A stretch of DNA of 64,000 nucleotides, taken from the NCBI GenBank assembly GCA_023038255.1, contig CP082927.1:944146-1008145 (forward strand), written 5' to 3'. The position numbers were made by a program, and so were the translations under genes. Each line of letters opens with the position of its first letter. The stretch's first letter is position 1. This stretch comes from Candidatus Peribacteria bacterium (GTDB lineage: Bacteria; Patescibacteriota; Gracilibacteria; Peribacterales; Peribacteraceae). Under the pieces are notes generated by a model, which was not told where the DNA came from, did not search any database, and was given only the letters and a program-made list of their open reading frames with translations. Of this stretch, positions 40,723 through 49,581 are shown piece after piece.

Positions 40723-42594
40723 TTATTGGAACTGTGTTCCACGGACGACAGGCGCACTGCTGTTGCCGATCCATGTGAAACTGGAGGTTCCATCAGTCCA
40801 GGTAATGTCGCCGGCAACGGTGGAGGTGCCCGGTTCATTAATGGTCAGACTGAGGCTCGGGTTGTTGGCTGTACCCGGAACAGTCACATCACCATAGACA
40901 CGGAAGTTTTCGGTACCGGTGATGGTTCCGAAGTTCGTCGGAATGGAGTTACAGGTCACGACGTTACCGGCAATGGTACACGGCACTGTCGTGTCTGATC
41001 CTTCCTGACGGAGTTCGACATTGGAGACGGTTGTACCGCCTGTTGCCTGAACCTGCATGCGGATCTGCTGGAGTTGGACGCTGCCCTGGCTGTCGGTTGC
41101 CGTGGTGTTAAATGCAAACGTTGCGAGGAGCTGGTCATTACCGTTTGTAATGAGGTTCGTTGCCGGACCTGCATTGGTCACAGAGGTGATGACTGCGCGT
41201 GCCACAGCGAATGCCGGGAAACTGTCGGAGGAAGACGAGTTATAGGTATCGTTACTCCACTCACCGGTTCCCGTAATCTGGATGGTGGCAATCTGCAATG
41301 CCTCTCCGCTCACGCCACCGCTGTCTCTGGCCTTCAGACGGGCACGGAGATAGACAGAGTGATCCACACGGCGCTCAAGGCGCAGCATGTCTGTCGGGAA
41401 AGAGACACGGTAGACAGAGGATGTTCCCTGCTTGGTAGCCGTTCCAAGGAAGCGGCCGTCGTTGTCATACACCAGGAAAGAATCCACGGATGTCGACGGT
41501 GACGCGAGGCTGATGTCCAGAGACTGGACGTTCAGCGGCTCGTTATTGCTGAAGAACTTGGCACTCGCAAGAGCGGGTGTGGTCTGTCCAAGAAGAACGA
41601 TCTGGGAACGGACAGACGTGTCTGTCAGAGGATCATACGTACCGGAACGGGACGATGACGACATCGATGACGCAGATGACATCCAGGACGATGAACGGGA
41701 TGAAGATGAGAGAGACGAGCGGGAAGACGAAGACATGCGTGAGGAGGAAGACCTGCTCTGCGCAGCCTTCAGGAGATCGAGATCTCCTTCGCTGTACGCG
41801 AGGAAGTTTGCAGCCAGACGGGCCATTTCGCCGCGGGTCAGTTTGTCACCGACTCCAACACCGCTGATGGTGATTCCCTTCTGCTGCGCTTCGTTGATGA
41901 ACGGAACGTACCAGTTGTCACCGTTCGTTTCGACAGCGGAATAGGCATAGAGTTTCACAAGAACTTTCACCGCCTCTTCATACTGAACAGGACGGTTCGG
42001 TTCGAATTTCCAGTTCTCCGGAGCAATAGATGCAATGACGTTCCCGCGCACAATACCCATGGACTTGGCACGGCAGACCGCGGCTTCGTACCAGATACCG
42101 CGAGCGACATCCGGGAAACAGTTCATGTATTCGCGGTTGTCGCTGGGAGGCAGCAGACGCATGATAATCTGCACGAACTCCGCACGATTGAGCGTGGAGC
42201 TTGCACGGAATGTTCCGGATGGATCACCCTCAAGCACACCGGCCTGCGTCAGCACGCTGATAGCAACGCTCGACGGAAGATCCCAGTTTGCCCGGTCCGT
42301 ATAGCGTCCGATGTTCGACGTGTCATAGTCACGACGACCCGTTGAACGCATGGAGGAACGGGACGAGGAAGAGAGAGACGACGAACGTGAGGACGAAGAC
42401 AGGGAAGACGACATCGACGACATCCAGGAAGACATGGATGATGACATCCATGACGATGACTGGGATGAGGGCATCGACGACCAGGAGGACGACGAAAGGG
42501 AGGAAATAGAAGAAGATGAAGCGCTCTGTGCCATGGCCGTCACTGCGGGGAACAGCAACAGAGCGGCCGATAATGGAAGTAGTGTTTTACGCAT
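40723..42594 (-). CDS. Exported S-layer-homology protein with serine-rich linkers
   Basis: A 623-residue protein. Residues 1-22 are a signal peptide. Residues of about 23-90 are almost only Ser with Met, Arg and Trp (SSSLSSSSRSSMRS). Two or three SLH repeats follow (about 105-285; GVLEGDPSGTFRASSTLNRA, and KGITISGVGVGDKLTRGEMA). A second Ser-rich linker (about 290-330) leads to a beta-rich C-terminal domain (340-623). SLH repeats bind secondary cell-wall polymers, so it is likely part of a surface coat. The complement of the Ser-rich DNA gives long Asp/Glu frames that are not genes. Confidence 0.88.
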   Translation of the reverse strand: MRKTLLPLSAALLLFPAVTAMAQSASSSSISSLSSSSWSSMPSSQSSSWMSSSMSSWMSSMSSSLSSSSRSSSLSSSSRSSMRSTGRRDYDTSNIGRYTDRANWDLPSSVAISVLTQAGVLEGDPSGTFRASSTLNRAEFVQIIMRLLPPSDNREYMNCFPDVARGIWYEAAVCRAKSMGIVRGNVIASIAPENWKFEPNRPVQYEEAVKVLVKLYAYSAVETNGDNWYVPFINEAQQKGITISGVGVGDKLTRGEMARLAANFLAYSEGDLDLLKAAQSRSSSSRMSSSSRSSLSSSSRSSSWMSSASSMSSSSRSGTYDPLTDTSVRSQIVLLGQTTPALASAKFFSNNEPLNVQSLDISLASPSTSVDSFLVYDNDGRFLGTATKQGTSSVYRVSFPTDMLRLERRVDHSVYLRARLKARDSGGVSGEALQIATIQITGTGEWSNDTYNSSSSDSFPAFAVARAVITSVTNAGPATNLITNGNDQLLATFAFNTTATDSQGSVQLQQIRMQVQATGGTTVSNVELRQEGSDTTVPCTIAGNVVTCNSIPTNFGTITGTENFRVYGDVTVPGTANNPSLSLTINEPGTSTVAGDITWTDGTSSFTWIGNSSAPVVRGTQFQ

Positions 42595-42753
42595 ACGAGG
42601 GTTAAGACAGTAGTCTGACCGAAAAGTGACAAAAAAGCGCTTGCATCATGAAGGATGTGTTTTATGGGTTTGTACCGGCATTTTAATGGTTCAAGGGTGT
42701 ACAGACGTGCGAAACAGGCCTCCTCTGGAGCATAAATGCTCTACACTGTGTGT

Positions 42754-43560
42754 ATGGCCACCCTGGCAGACACCATCCGGCTCTTCTGCAAAAAGCAGAA
42801 ACTCGTCATGAATACCGATCTGGGTCAGCATTTTTTGGTTGATAGCCAGATTCTGGAAAAAATTCTGGAGGCGGCAGATATTCAGAAAGACGAAACTATC
42901 CTGGAAATCGGTGCAGGTATCGGCATCCTCACGCATGAGCTGCTCCGCAGAACCAAACATGTGACCACAATCGAAATCGATGCACACCTGGTTCCCCTGC
43001 TGCACGCATACATCAAAGCACAGGGTGAAAATAAAGTGCCGACGGTTATTCAGGGCAATGCACTCAATGTTGCCTTCCCGACCACGCCCTACAAAATTGT
43101 CGCAAACATTCCCTATCACATCACATCCCCTCTCCTGCGACACGCGTTTTTGGAAGGCACACAGTCACCCAAAAGTCTGACACTTCTGATCCAGCGCGAA
43201 GTCGCGGAGAAAATCTGTGATACGAAAGATGCAGGCATCCTGACCATTGTCGTCGCACTCTTCGGTTGCCCGCGCATTGTCGTGAACGTACCGCCTGCCG
43301 CCTTCATGCCGCCGCCCAAAGTGGAGTCGGCCGTGCTCCACATTGATTGTTTTGAAAAACCACTCGCGGACAAAGACACGATGGACCGCGTATTCGCTCT
43401 GACCAAACTCGCATTCAGCCAGAAGCGAAAGATGCTCCGGAACACACTCGGCAGTCTGCCAAACGGCGACGCGATGATGGAAGCCTGCGGCATTGAACCG
43501 ACCCGCAGACCGCAGACTCTTTCCATAGACGAATGGATCAGACTCGCACAGTACCGGTAA
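42754..43560 (+). CDS. rsmA: 16S rRNA dimethyladenosine transferase
   Basis: A 268-residue RsmA/KsgA. It dimethylates two adjacent adenosines in the 3' hairpin of 16S rRNA using SAM. SAM motif I is EIGAGIGILT, the acidic end of motif II IEIDAHLVP, and the catalytic motif IV NIPYHITS. The C-terminal helical domain ends RPQTLSIDEWIRLAQ. The ATG at 42754 is preferred over one 18 bases upstream, since MATLADTIRL is a plausible N-terminus; either is possible. Its last 28 bases overlap comEC. Confidence 0.95.
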   Translation: MATLADTIRLFCKKQKLVMNTDLGQHFLVDSQILEKILEAADIQKDETILEIGAGIGILTHELLRRTKHVTTIEIDAHLVPLLHAYIKAQGENKVPTVIQGNALNVAFPTTPYKIVANIPYHITSPLLRHAFLEGTQSPKSLTLLIQREVAEKICDTKDAGILTIVVALFGCPRIVVNVPPAAFMPPPKVESAVLHIDCFEKPLADKDTMDRVFALTKLAFSQKRKMLRNTLGSLPNGDAMMEACGIEPTRRPQTLSIDEWIRLAQYR

Positions 43561-45086
43561 AATCCTCGACGGTCGCTTACGTCTTTCTTGGAAGCTTTCT
43601 CGTATCCGTGTTGGCGCTGCAGTGGTGGCAAAAAACATCCTATCCATTGGAACTTTGGATCATCCTCGGAATCCTCGGACTCTTCGGAACCGTCGGCATC
43701 CTTTTGAAGAAAGGCGTCATCGCCAGCATCATTCTTGCAGCAACAATAGCCATCAGCCTCGCACTCTTCACCGTCTCCCGCACCACCCACATCCCCTCGC
43801 AAACAACAATCGATACCTATGCAACAGGAAAGACCGCCACCATCCACGGCATCATCGCTGACGCCCCCGATGACCGGCAGATTTTTATCCGCTACACCGT
43901 TGATGCAACCGATGTGCAGCTCTTTGCGACTGGCGCCGTGATTCCCGTCACCGGAAAAATCCTCGTAACCGACAGACGTCACTGGCCGCGCTACCGGTAC
44001 GGCGACAGTGTAATGATCAAAGGAATAGTGGATCTCCCGAAAAACAGCGAAACCTTTGCCTACGACAACTACCTAAGCCGCTTTGGGATCTACACCACCA
44101 TGCGTGCATCGGTGATCGAACAAATATCTGAAGGTCACAAAAATCCCGTCATGGCCGGACTGATCCGTCTGCGCGAAGCATTCGAAGCACAGATCAACCG
44201 CGTGTTCCCGGAACCACAGGCCTCGTTCCTCGCAGGGCTCCTGACGGGTAGCCGTCGCGGGATGCCAGACCATCTGACCGATGCATTCAAGGCAACGGGT
44301 CTCTCGCACATCGTCGCGATTTCGGGATTCAATATCACAATTATTATCACGATCATTTCCGGTGCCCTGTTCTTCCTGCCGCTCAAGTGGCGGTTTATGC
44401 CGGCTGTCGTCACCATCATTCTTTTTACGCTCTTCGTCGGCGCAAGCGCCTCTGTAGCAAGAGCCTCGATCATGGGCATTCTCGGACTCTTTGCACTGCA
44501 GACAGGACGCTTAAAAAACATCCGCCTGCTTATTGCGTGGACCGCGTTTTTCATGCTGCTCTGGAACCCCAAACTCCTCTGGTACGACGCCGGATTCCAG
44601 CTCTCGTTTCTGGCGGTCATCGGCCTTTCTGAAACAGCACCCATTCTCGAACGATGGCTCAAAAGAATTCCCAATGTCCTCGGTGTCCGGGAAGCACTCA
44701 CTGTCACCATCGCCGCTCAGGTCTTTGCGATGCCATGGGTTGTGCTGCAGTTTGGGACACTGTCTCTCATTTCTCCTCTCGCCAATATTCTCGTCGCCCC
44801 GCTCATTCCGTTTGCAATGCTCTGTGGATTCCTGGGAACCGTCATCAGCATCGTCTCACTCCCCGTCGGACAGCTGACCGGGTTTGTGGCGTGGGGATGC
44901 ATGGAATTGATTCTCTTGATAGCCACCACTCTCGCCCGCATCCCATTCGCATCTCTCACACTTCCAAAAATCGGAGTGGCAATAGTCGGGCTCTATTACG
45001 TCCTGATCATTACAGGATTGATTACCCTGCACGGGCGAACAATCCGATCATATCTCTCATCAGTCATCAAAATCCTCCGAGTGTGA
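43533..45086 (+). CDS. comEC: ComEC/Rec2 DNA-uptake channel, without metallo-beta-lactamase domain
   Basis: A 517-residue polytopic membrane protein, about ten to twelve helices. The N-terminal extracellular OB-like part (about 90-165) has GKILVTDRRHWPRYRYGDSV. The competence domain has the hallmark GLSHIVAISGFNITII near residue 250 and GASASVARASIMGILGL. It ends soon after the last helix, so the C-terminal metallo-beta-lactamase domain of longer ComEC proteins is absent. The channel passes single-stranded DNA into the cell. Its start overlaps the end of rsmA; the ATG at 43533 is the first in frame and fits the topology. Confidence 0.92.
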   Translation: MDQTRTVPVKSSTVAYVFLGSFLVSVLALQWWQKTSYPLELWIILGILGLFGTVGILLKKGVIASIILAATIAISLALFTVSRTTHIPSQTTIDTYATGKTATIHGIIADAPDDRQIFIRYTVDATDVQLFATGAVIPVTGKILVTDRRHWPRYRYGDSVMIKGIVDLPKNSETFAYDNYLSRFGIYTTMRASVIEQISEGHKNPVMAGLIRLREAFEAQINRVFPEPQASFLAGLLTGSRRGMPDHLTDAFKATGLSHIVAISGFNITIIITIISGALFFLPLKWRFMPAVVTIILFTLFVGASASVARASIMGILGLFALQTGRLKNIRLLIAWTAFFMLLWNPKLLWYDAGFQLSFLAVIGLSETAPILERWLKRIPNVLGVREALTVTIAAQVFAMPWVVLQFGTLSLISPLANILVAPLIPFAMLCGFLGTVISIVSLPVGQLTGFVAWGCMELILLIATTLARIPFASLTLPKIGVAIVGLYYVLIITGLITLHGRTIRSYLSSVIKILRV

Positions 45087-45326
45087 CCGGACCATTGCGC
45101 GCATGGCGATCACTGCATTGATTGCATCGTTCTGCGCAAGGGGAAGATCACGGCCGCGCATCTGCTGCCTGTACATGAAGCGGATTTCGGCAACCTGTGC
45201 CGCAGTGATTTCCGGATATCCCCGCATATTGATGGTATCTGCCAGTGCCTGATTCTCCAGTGCGTCCGGCTGCACAGCCTCAGTTCGTTCAATCAGGGGC
45301 ATGTCTAAGGTGGTTGCTTCTGACAT
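45060..45326 (-). CDS. Small acidic helical protein, unknown
   Basis: An 88-residue soluble protein, mostly helical and polar (ITAAQVAEIRFMYRQQMRG, AINAVIAMRAMVRSH). No motif recognised. Its 3' end overlaps the comEC 3' end by 27 bases in a convergent arrangement. The leader is CCATTTCCTCTCCTTTTGT, typical of this window. It is followed upstream by another small gene of similar style on the same strand (45359), and the two are probably co-transcribed. Confidence 0.6.
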   Translation of the reverse strand: MSEATTLDMPLIERTEAVQPDALENQALADTINMRGYPEITAAQVAEIRFMYRQQMRGRDLPLAQNDAINAVIAMRAMVRSHSEDFDD

Positions 45327-45358
45327 ACAAAAGGAGAGGAAATGGAAATGCTGCCTTT

Positions 45359-45595
45359 TTAGAGAGCTTCGTTTGCAGCAACCTCATTCATGGCCTGGCG
45401 CAAAATCTCTGTCTGCTCCGATCGATCCTTCTTCAGGAAAGCAGTATAAAGCGCTTTGCGGGCTGTGCAGGAAGCGATGACATCTTCCGTGTGCTGCATT
45501 TTTTCCTGCTGAAGCGACAGGACATTTGCGGAATCAGCCTGTTCTACAGAACCAATCTCGGCAGAAGTACAATTATGATGATACGAACGATACAT
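45359..45595 (-). CDS. Small helical protein, unknown
   Basis: A 78-residue protein from the ATG at 45593-45595. An alternative ATG 33 bases upstream would add a hydrophobic MPAIFFFSTLC stretch. The chosen form is polar and helical (ARKALYTAFLKKDRSEQTEI, LRQAMNEVAANEAL), with Cys at 9 and 42. No family recognised. It is 32 bases upstream of the 45060 gene. The leader is pyrimidine-rich. Confidence 0.55.
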   Translation of the reverse strand: MYRSYHHNCTSAEIGSVEQADSANVLSLQQEKMQHTEDVIASCTARKALYTAFLKKDRSEQTEILRQAMNEVAANEAL

Positions 45596-45752
45596 ACAGA
45601 GGGTTGAAAAGAAAAAGATTGCGGGCATTCTAATGAGCCCTTTAAAAAATGCACGCCGAAAGAATCCGAAACCCAGGCAACCCCGTATTTGGCTCTAAAA
45701 CAAGAGAAAAACACAGAGCGCCTGAAGATTGAATCTGGTAGAATGACCGTCT

Positions 45753-46934
45753 GTGAGCACCTATCCGACTCTCCGGCTGAAACCCGAACGCGAGGCATCC
45801 GTGTTAAACCGGCACCATGCCATTTACCGGACATCGTTTGACCGGGCTCCGGATGTGCCGAACGGTTCGATTGCAGAAATCCAAACAAGCGAAGGTGATT
45901 TCCTCTGCTACGCCACCATCAATACGCGCGCCTACATTTGCGGACGTGCGATTGCCTTTGAACCGGGAGATCCTTTGATGACGCTGCGCCGCACCATGAA
46001 AAGCGCGATAGAACTGCGCAATCAATTCTTCTCAAGCGCAGACACAACGGCCTATCGCCTGATTAATGCCGAAGGTGACGGCGTCCCGGGGCTGATTGTC
46101 GATAGATACGGCGATGTGATTGTGCTGCAGCTCACGACACTCGGAATGGATAAGATGCGGGCATGGATTATCAACACGATTGCAGACCTGACAGGGGCTA
46201 CGCTCATCTACGAAAAGTCGACCAGTCAGAGCCGCAAGAATGAAGGACTGGAACCGCGCGAGCAGTGGCTGCGCGGAAACGGGAAGACGACAATCGAGAT
46301 ACAGGAACGCGGCGTGAAGTTTCAGATTGATCTGACCGGTAGCCAGAAGACAGGCTTCTTTCTGGATCAGCGCGAGATGCGTTCGCTTGTAAAACAGCTA
46401 GCTCCCGGCCGGACTGTGCTTGATTGCTGCAGTTACGTGGGAGGCTTCGCCCTCTCCGCTCTCGCCGGAGGCGCCATTGCCGCAGATGCCGTCGACTACG
46501 ATCCGGAAGCCATTGTGAAAGCCAACCAGCATCGTGATCTGAACAACATCGACCCCTCACAATTCGACGCATTTGATGAAGATGTCTTCGATTTCCTCCG
46601 CCGCGAACCCCTCCCCCGCCCATACGACTTTATTATTCTCGATCCACCAGCGTTTGCAAAAAACGCCGAATCGCTCGATCTTGCGAAGCACAAATACACG
46701 GACATGAACCGCATGGCCATTAAAGCTCTGCCTCCCGGCGGATTACTCCTTACCTGTTCGTGTTCGTTTCAAATTACCCCAGACATTCTGCAAACCATCG
46801 TCTTCCACGCCGCGCGACAGGCGAACCGATCGGTCAGAATTCTGCAGCGTCATCACCTGGCGTACGATCATCCGGTGAATATTTATTATCCGGAGACGGA
46901 TTACTTAAAGAGTTTATTGCTTTGGGTTGAATAG
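45753..46934 (+). CDS. rlmI: RlmI-family 23S rRNA cytosine-5 methyltransferase
   Basis: A 393-residue class I SAM methyltransferase. It begins with a PUA-like domain (1-75), followed by the small N-terminal EEHEE-type region and the Rossmann methyltransferase (about 195-393). SAM site: VLDCCSYVGGFALSALAGGA; motif IV ILDPPAF; later CSCSFQITPDIL with the Cys expected for cytosine-5 chemistry. E. coli RlmI makes m5C1962. The start is GTG at 45753, giving STYPTLRLKPERE, a good PUA start. It stands alone on this strand. Confidence 0.9.
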   Translation: MSTYPTLRLKPEREASVLNRHHAIYRTSFDRAPDVPNGSIAEIQTSEGDFLCYATINTRAYICGRAIAFEPGDPLMTLRRTMKSAIELRNQFFSSADTTAYRLINAEGDGVPGLIVDRYGDVIVLQLTTLGMDKMRAWIINTIADLTGATLIYEKSTSQSRKNEGLEPREQWLRGNGKTTIEIQERGVKFQIDLTGSQKTGFFLDQREMRSLVKQLAPGRTVLDCCSYVGGFALSALAGGAIAADAVDYDPEAIVKANQHRDLNNIDPSQFDAFDEDVFDFLRREPLPRPYDFIILDPPAFAKNAESLDLAKHKYTDMNRMAIKALPPGGLLLTCSCSFQITPDILQTIVFHAARQANRSVRILQRHHLAYDHPVNIYYPETDYLKSLLLWVE

Positions 46935-46955
46935 GCTTTATAGACCTGAAAAGTA

Positions 46956-47639
46956 TTACCCCCCAAACGTATTTTTATTTCTACGACGCTTGGTTTTTTG
47001 CGTCTTGGTACACGCATCAATAGCCGCCTGCAATTCTGCCCGTATACCTTCAAGCCCGGGTACATACTGCAGGTACAGCAATTTATCATGGCACCATTCT
47101 GGCGGCCAGCTTTGGATATTCTCACGTAACACCGATTGATCTGCAGACACATGAACCCTTTCCATAGGAACGTGTTCTTCGATCAATACTTCGGGAATAA
47201 CGTACTGCATCTCTTCATTCACATACTGCTGCAACGGCACAATACTTTTCACATATGCAGTCTCTGCTTCCAATCGTGTCTGATGCGCAAAGCGAGACGG
47301 GACCGTAAAGTCAGGATTGTGTCCTGCACCTCTCAAATATCCTTCGCGGTGCCCCCACTCCACTACCGATGTCTGCGCAGGATCCACATCAATTTCGAGG
47401 AGCAATTTTCCGACATTTCGCATAAGACTTTCCCAGGGGCTGCTGCCTTCAGGAAAATCCGGACAGTGAGTCCATCCGTTTGGTTTTGGCTGCAGGAGCG
47501 CAAAAATAGCGGACCGCTCACTTGCTCCTTTGTATTGTTCACCCAAACGTATTCCCGGGATCAGGCCTGTCTTTTTTCCATCTTGCTCACATGCAATATC
47601 CCTCCAGTTCTCCAGCCTGCTGTAATGATAGACTTTCAT
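46956..47639 (-). CDS. Unknown protein, possibly ADP-ribosyltransferase-like
   Basis: A 227-residue soluble protein from the ATG at 47637-47639 (the frame is open 57 bases further). The start MKVYHYSRLENWRDI recalls the YHxT/NL opening of DarT-type and related ADP-ribosyltransferase folds. The later YVIPEVLIEEHVPMERV recalls the strand with the catalytic Glu. These are weak resemblances, read by eye. The end is a basic tail (TKTQKTKRRRNKNTFGG). The upstream 47640-47819 region is AT-rich and holds nothing I can identify. If it is a toxin, no antitoxin is evident beside it. Confidence 0.6.
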   Translation of the reverse strand: MKVYHYSRLENWRDIACEQDGKKTGLIPGIRLGEQYKGASERSAIFALLQPKPNGWTHCPDFPEGSSPWESLMRNVGKLLLEIDVDPAQTSVVEWGHREGYLRGAGHNPDFTVPSRFAHQTRLEAETAYVKSIVPLQQYVNEEMQYVIPEVLIEEHVPMERVHVSADQSVLRENIQSWPPEWCHDKLLYLQYVPGLEGIRAELQAAIDACTKTQKTKRRRNKNTFGG

Positions 47640-47819
47640 TAAGTTTATTATAAAACAAACAATAAATAAGTCAAAAATGTGCACTGCTGTTATCACCTAT
47701 AAACCGCATGTTCTGGGCAGCAATAAATAAAACGTACGCAGAGACCCACAAGTAACACGTAAGGAAAGCTTCTCTCAAACGTCATATCTATAAGACCTCA
47801 TCCTTCCCCCCTTCCTCCT

Positions 47820-47969
47820 ATGGGCGCTATCGCACCTTTCATCGTTCTTCTGATCGTCGCACTGATTTTCAATTACATTCCTATGGACGCAAAGCTGAAG
47901 CGTATCGGGTACATTGTGATCGGCGTTATTGCGCTGGTGATGCTCCTGAGATTCGCGGGAATTTTCTAA
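47820..47969 (+). CDS. 49-residue membrane protein (Thivi_2564-like)
   Basis: A tiny protein with two hydrophobic helices (about 4-17 and 29-46) joined by the conserved-looking YIPMDAKLKRI turn. That turn and the overall layout match the small Thivi_2564-type membrane proteins, whose function is unknown. The leader CTTCCCCCCTTCCTCCT is pure pyrimidine, in line with other genes here. A terminator follows 17 bases after the stop, so it is a one-gene unit. Confidence 0.7.
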   Translation: MGAIAPFIVLLIVALIFNYIPMDAKLKRIGYIVIGVIALVMLLRFAGIF

Positions 47970-47985
47970 ACAGATGAATAAACGG

Positions 47986-48020
47986 AAAGCCCGGTAATAT
48001 CTCTGTTATTGGGCTTTTTA
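47986..48020 (+). terminator. Intrinsic terminator
   Basis: AAAGCCCGGTAA / TTATTGGGCTTT stem (with G-T pairs) followed by TTTT. Confidence 0.85.
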
Positions 48021-48067
48021 AAATGCATGAGTAAAGCGGTATCATTCTATCGTTTCCCTCTCTCCCC

Positions 48068-48388
48068 ATGATCATCACCACCACCCCATCCATCGAAGGC
48101 AAACACATCGAATCGTACCTTGGCGTGATTACCGGCGAAGCGATTGTCGGTGTAAACGTCTTCCGCGATATCTTCGCCTCTATCCGCGACATCGTGGGCG
48201 GCCGCACACAGTCGTACGAAAGAGTCCTCGACGAAACCCGCGCGCTTGCACAGAAAGATCTGGTCGATGCCGCAGCCGAATTAGGCGCCGACGCGATTGT
48301 GGGCGTCGACATTGATTACGAAGTCCTCGGTCAGGCCAACGGCATGCTGATGGTGTCTATTTCAGGAACGGCGGTAAAGCTGAAATAA
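48068..48388 (+). CDS. YbjQ/UPF0145 family protein
   Basis: A 106-residue member of the YbjQ (DUF74) family, which forms pentamers. Signature: [19 protein letters not shown] and [20 protein letters not shown], then [13 protein letters not shown]. It was once called a heavy-metal-binding domain, but the function is not settled. It is cytoplasmic, with no signal. Leader TATCGTTTCCCTCTCTCCCC is pyrimidine-rich. Single gene. Confidence 0.93.
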   Translation: MIITTTPSIEGKHIESYLGVITGEAIVGVNVFRDIFASIRDIVGGRTQSYERVLDETRALAQKDLVDAAAELGADAIVGVDIDYEVLGQANGMLMVSISGTAVKLK

Positions 48389-48458
48389 CAGAACACTGCA
48401 CTGGACGTTTGTGAATGATGCGAACAACTACCCCTCAACTCAGAGAGTACTGAATAGT

Positions 48459-48857
48459 TTATTCCGTTGTCTTCCCCTCGAATTCTTCCTCACTCGTTTC
48501 AGCATCCTTTTTGGTTTGATGGATCACTCCGTCCTTATGATGTGGCGGAGAATAGATAGTGTAGAGCTTCATCGCATCAGTAGCAGATGTATTGATGAGA
48601 TTGTGGCGTGCACCGGCGGGAATAATAAAGCCTGAACCGTCCCGTATTTCATACTCATTGTCATCAATCACACACGTCCCCTGCCCTTTTTCGCAGCGGA
48701 AGAACTGATCGTTTTCCTCATGCACCTCCATACCGATTTCCTCCCCCGGCTGCAGACTCATCACAACCAATTGGCTGTGCTCTGCAGTGTAGAGAACATG
48801 TCGAAAATGATCGTTGCCGAGTGTTTTCGTCTCGATGTTTGCGTGGAATCCTTTCAT
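48459..48857 (-). CDS. Cupin-domain protein
   Basis: A 132-residue single cupin. Metal ligands: GMEVHEENDQFFRCEKG (the HxH-type site is His-Glu-Glu-Asn here) and, in the second motif, IPAGARHNLINT (His). Such small cupins bind Fe or Mn and act as isomerases, dioxygenases or sensors; the reaction is not fixed by sequence. The last 20 residues are a charged tail. It is minus strand, between ybjQ and tRNA-Glu. Confidence 0.88.
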   Translation of the reverse strand: MKGFHANIETKTLGNDHFRHVLYTAEHSQLVVMSLQPGEEIGMEVHEENDQFFRCEKGQGTCVIDDNEYEIRDGSGFIIPAGARHNLINTSATDAMKLYTIYSPPHHKDGVIHQTKKDAETSEEEFEGKTTE

Positions 48858-48919
48858 AGGAAAATCTTACTCCTCATTCTTCCTGTGACCTAAGATTTTC
48901 GGCTCTTTTACAGGATAGG

Positions 48920-48994
48920 TGGCAGCCCCACGGAGAATCGAACTCCGATTACAGGAATGAAAATCCTGCGTCCTAACCGTTAGACGATGGGGCC
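48920..48994 (-). tRNA. tRNA-Glu (TTC)
   Basis: On the minus strand: acceptor GGCCCCA / TGGGGCT, anticodon stem CAGGA / TCCTG with loop TTTTCAT (anticodon TTC), T-arm GGAGTTCGATTCTCC, discriminator G and encoded CCA. The 5' G1 faces T, a wobble pair at the end of the acceptor stem. Confidence 0.96.
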
Positions 48995-49054
48995 GTGACT
49001 GGAAAAGAGCTGTCTCGCGTGGCGAGGAAGCCTGCGCAGTATACGAAACCGGGG

Positions 49055-49083
49055 TTGTCTTTGCCAGTGAATTAATATATAAT
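49055..49083 (+). promoter_or_regulatory. Promoter of the 49110 gene
   Basis: TTGTCT (49055-49060), 17-base spacer, TATAAT (49078-49083). The leader is about 20 bases. Confidence 0.65.
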
Positions 49084-49109
49084 ATTAATGATTTCTGTCA
49101 AATACACAT

Positions 49110-49451
49110 ATGAACATCCTCTATCGCATTGTGACCGCATTGGTTCTGGATACCGGTATTGCCGTGACTATTGGAAACAGTATTGCCTATGCCAGAGCGG
49201 AGCTGACCGGTATGGGAACTGATCTCCTGCTCCACAATGCCGCTCTCCCGACGCCTCCGGAAGCGATTGTGCATGTGTATGAAAGAGCCTATGCAGCAGA
49301 GGACATGGCAATTGGCATGCTTCTGATTCTCCTCGGTTTTTGTTTGCACGCGCTGATGGTAGCCCGCGAAGAACGCAGAGTCCCGATTACCGTCGTATCC
49401 CGCAAGCGCTTCCAGACGCCTCGCTGGTTCTGGATTGAAATGCGTATCTGA
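49110..49451 (+). CDS. Small two-helix membrane protein, unknown
   Basis: A 113-residue protein. Helix 1 is about 6-28 and helix 2 about 66-86 (MAIGMLLILLGFCLHALMVA). The loop between is outside or inside the cell (AELTGMGTDLLLHNAALPTP). The C-terminus is basic (RKRFQTPRWFW). No family recognised. It has its own promoter and the terminator at 49463. Confidence 0.68.
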   Translation: MNILYRIVTALVLDTGIAVTIGNSIAYARAELTGMGTDLLLHNAALPTPPEAIVHVYERAYAAEDMAIGMLLILLGFCLHALMVAREERRVPITVVSRKRFQTPRWFWIEMRI

Positions 49452-49462
49452 GATGATAAAGC

Positions 49463-49492
49463 AAAAGGCGCCCCGCAAGCGGAACGCCTTTT
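49463..49492. terminator. Bidirectional terminator
   Basis: AAAAGGCG...CCCGC / GCGGAACGCCTTTT stem, AA loop. It ends in TTTT on the plus strand (for 49110) and TTTT on the minus strand (for the tiny frame at 49510). Confidence 0.82.
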
Positions 49493-49509
49493 AGAATGCA
49501 ATGTAGTGC

Positions 49510-49548
49510 TTAGCAGCAGCCACCGCATCCGCCATCAGTCTTTGTCAT
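49510..49548 (-). CDS. Candidate 12-residue Cys-rich peptide
   Basis: Frame MTKTDGGCGGCC then TAA. Three Cys and four Gly occupy the last seven positions. Evidence that it is a gene and not chance: a promoter (TAGACA-16-TATACT) ends 33 bases upstream; the leader TTTCATTTCTTTTCCCCCATCTCCC is the pyrimidine type seen before other genes here; and an intrinsic terminator starts 18 bases after the stop. A peptide of this kind could bind metal or be a leader for regulation. Alternatively the unit is a small RNA and the frame is accidental. Confidence 0.4.
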   Translation of the reverse strand: MTKTDGGCGGCC

Positions 49549-49581
49549 GGGAGATGGGGGAAAAGAAATGAAAACATCCAC

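Noticed and set aside
41432-42613. Asp/Glu/Arg-rich frames opposite the SLH gene
   Set aside because: They are the reverse reading of Ser-rich codons, with no start context or domain.
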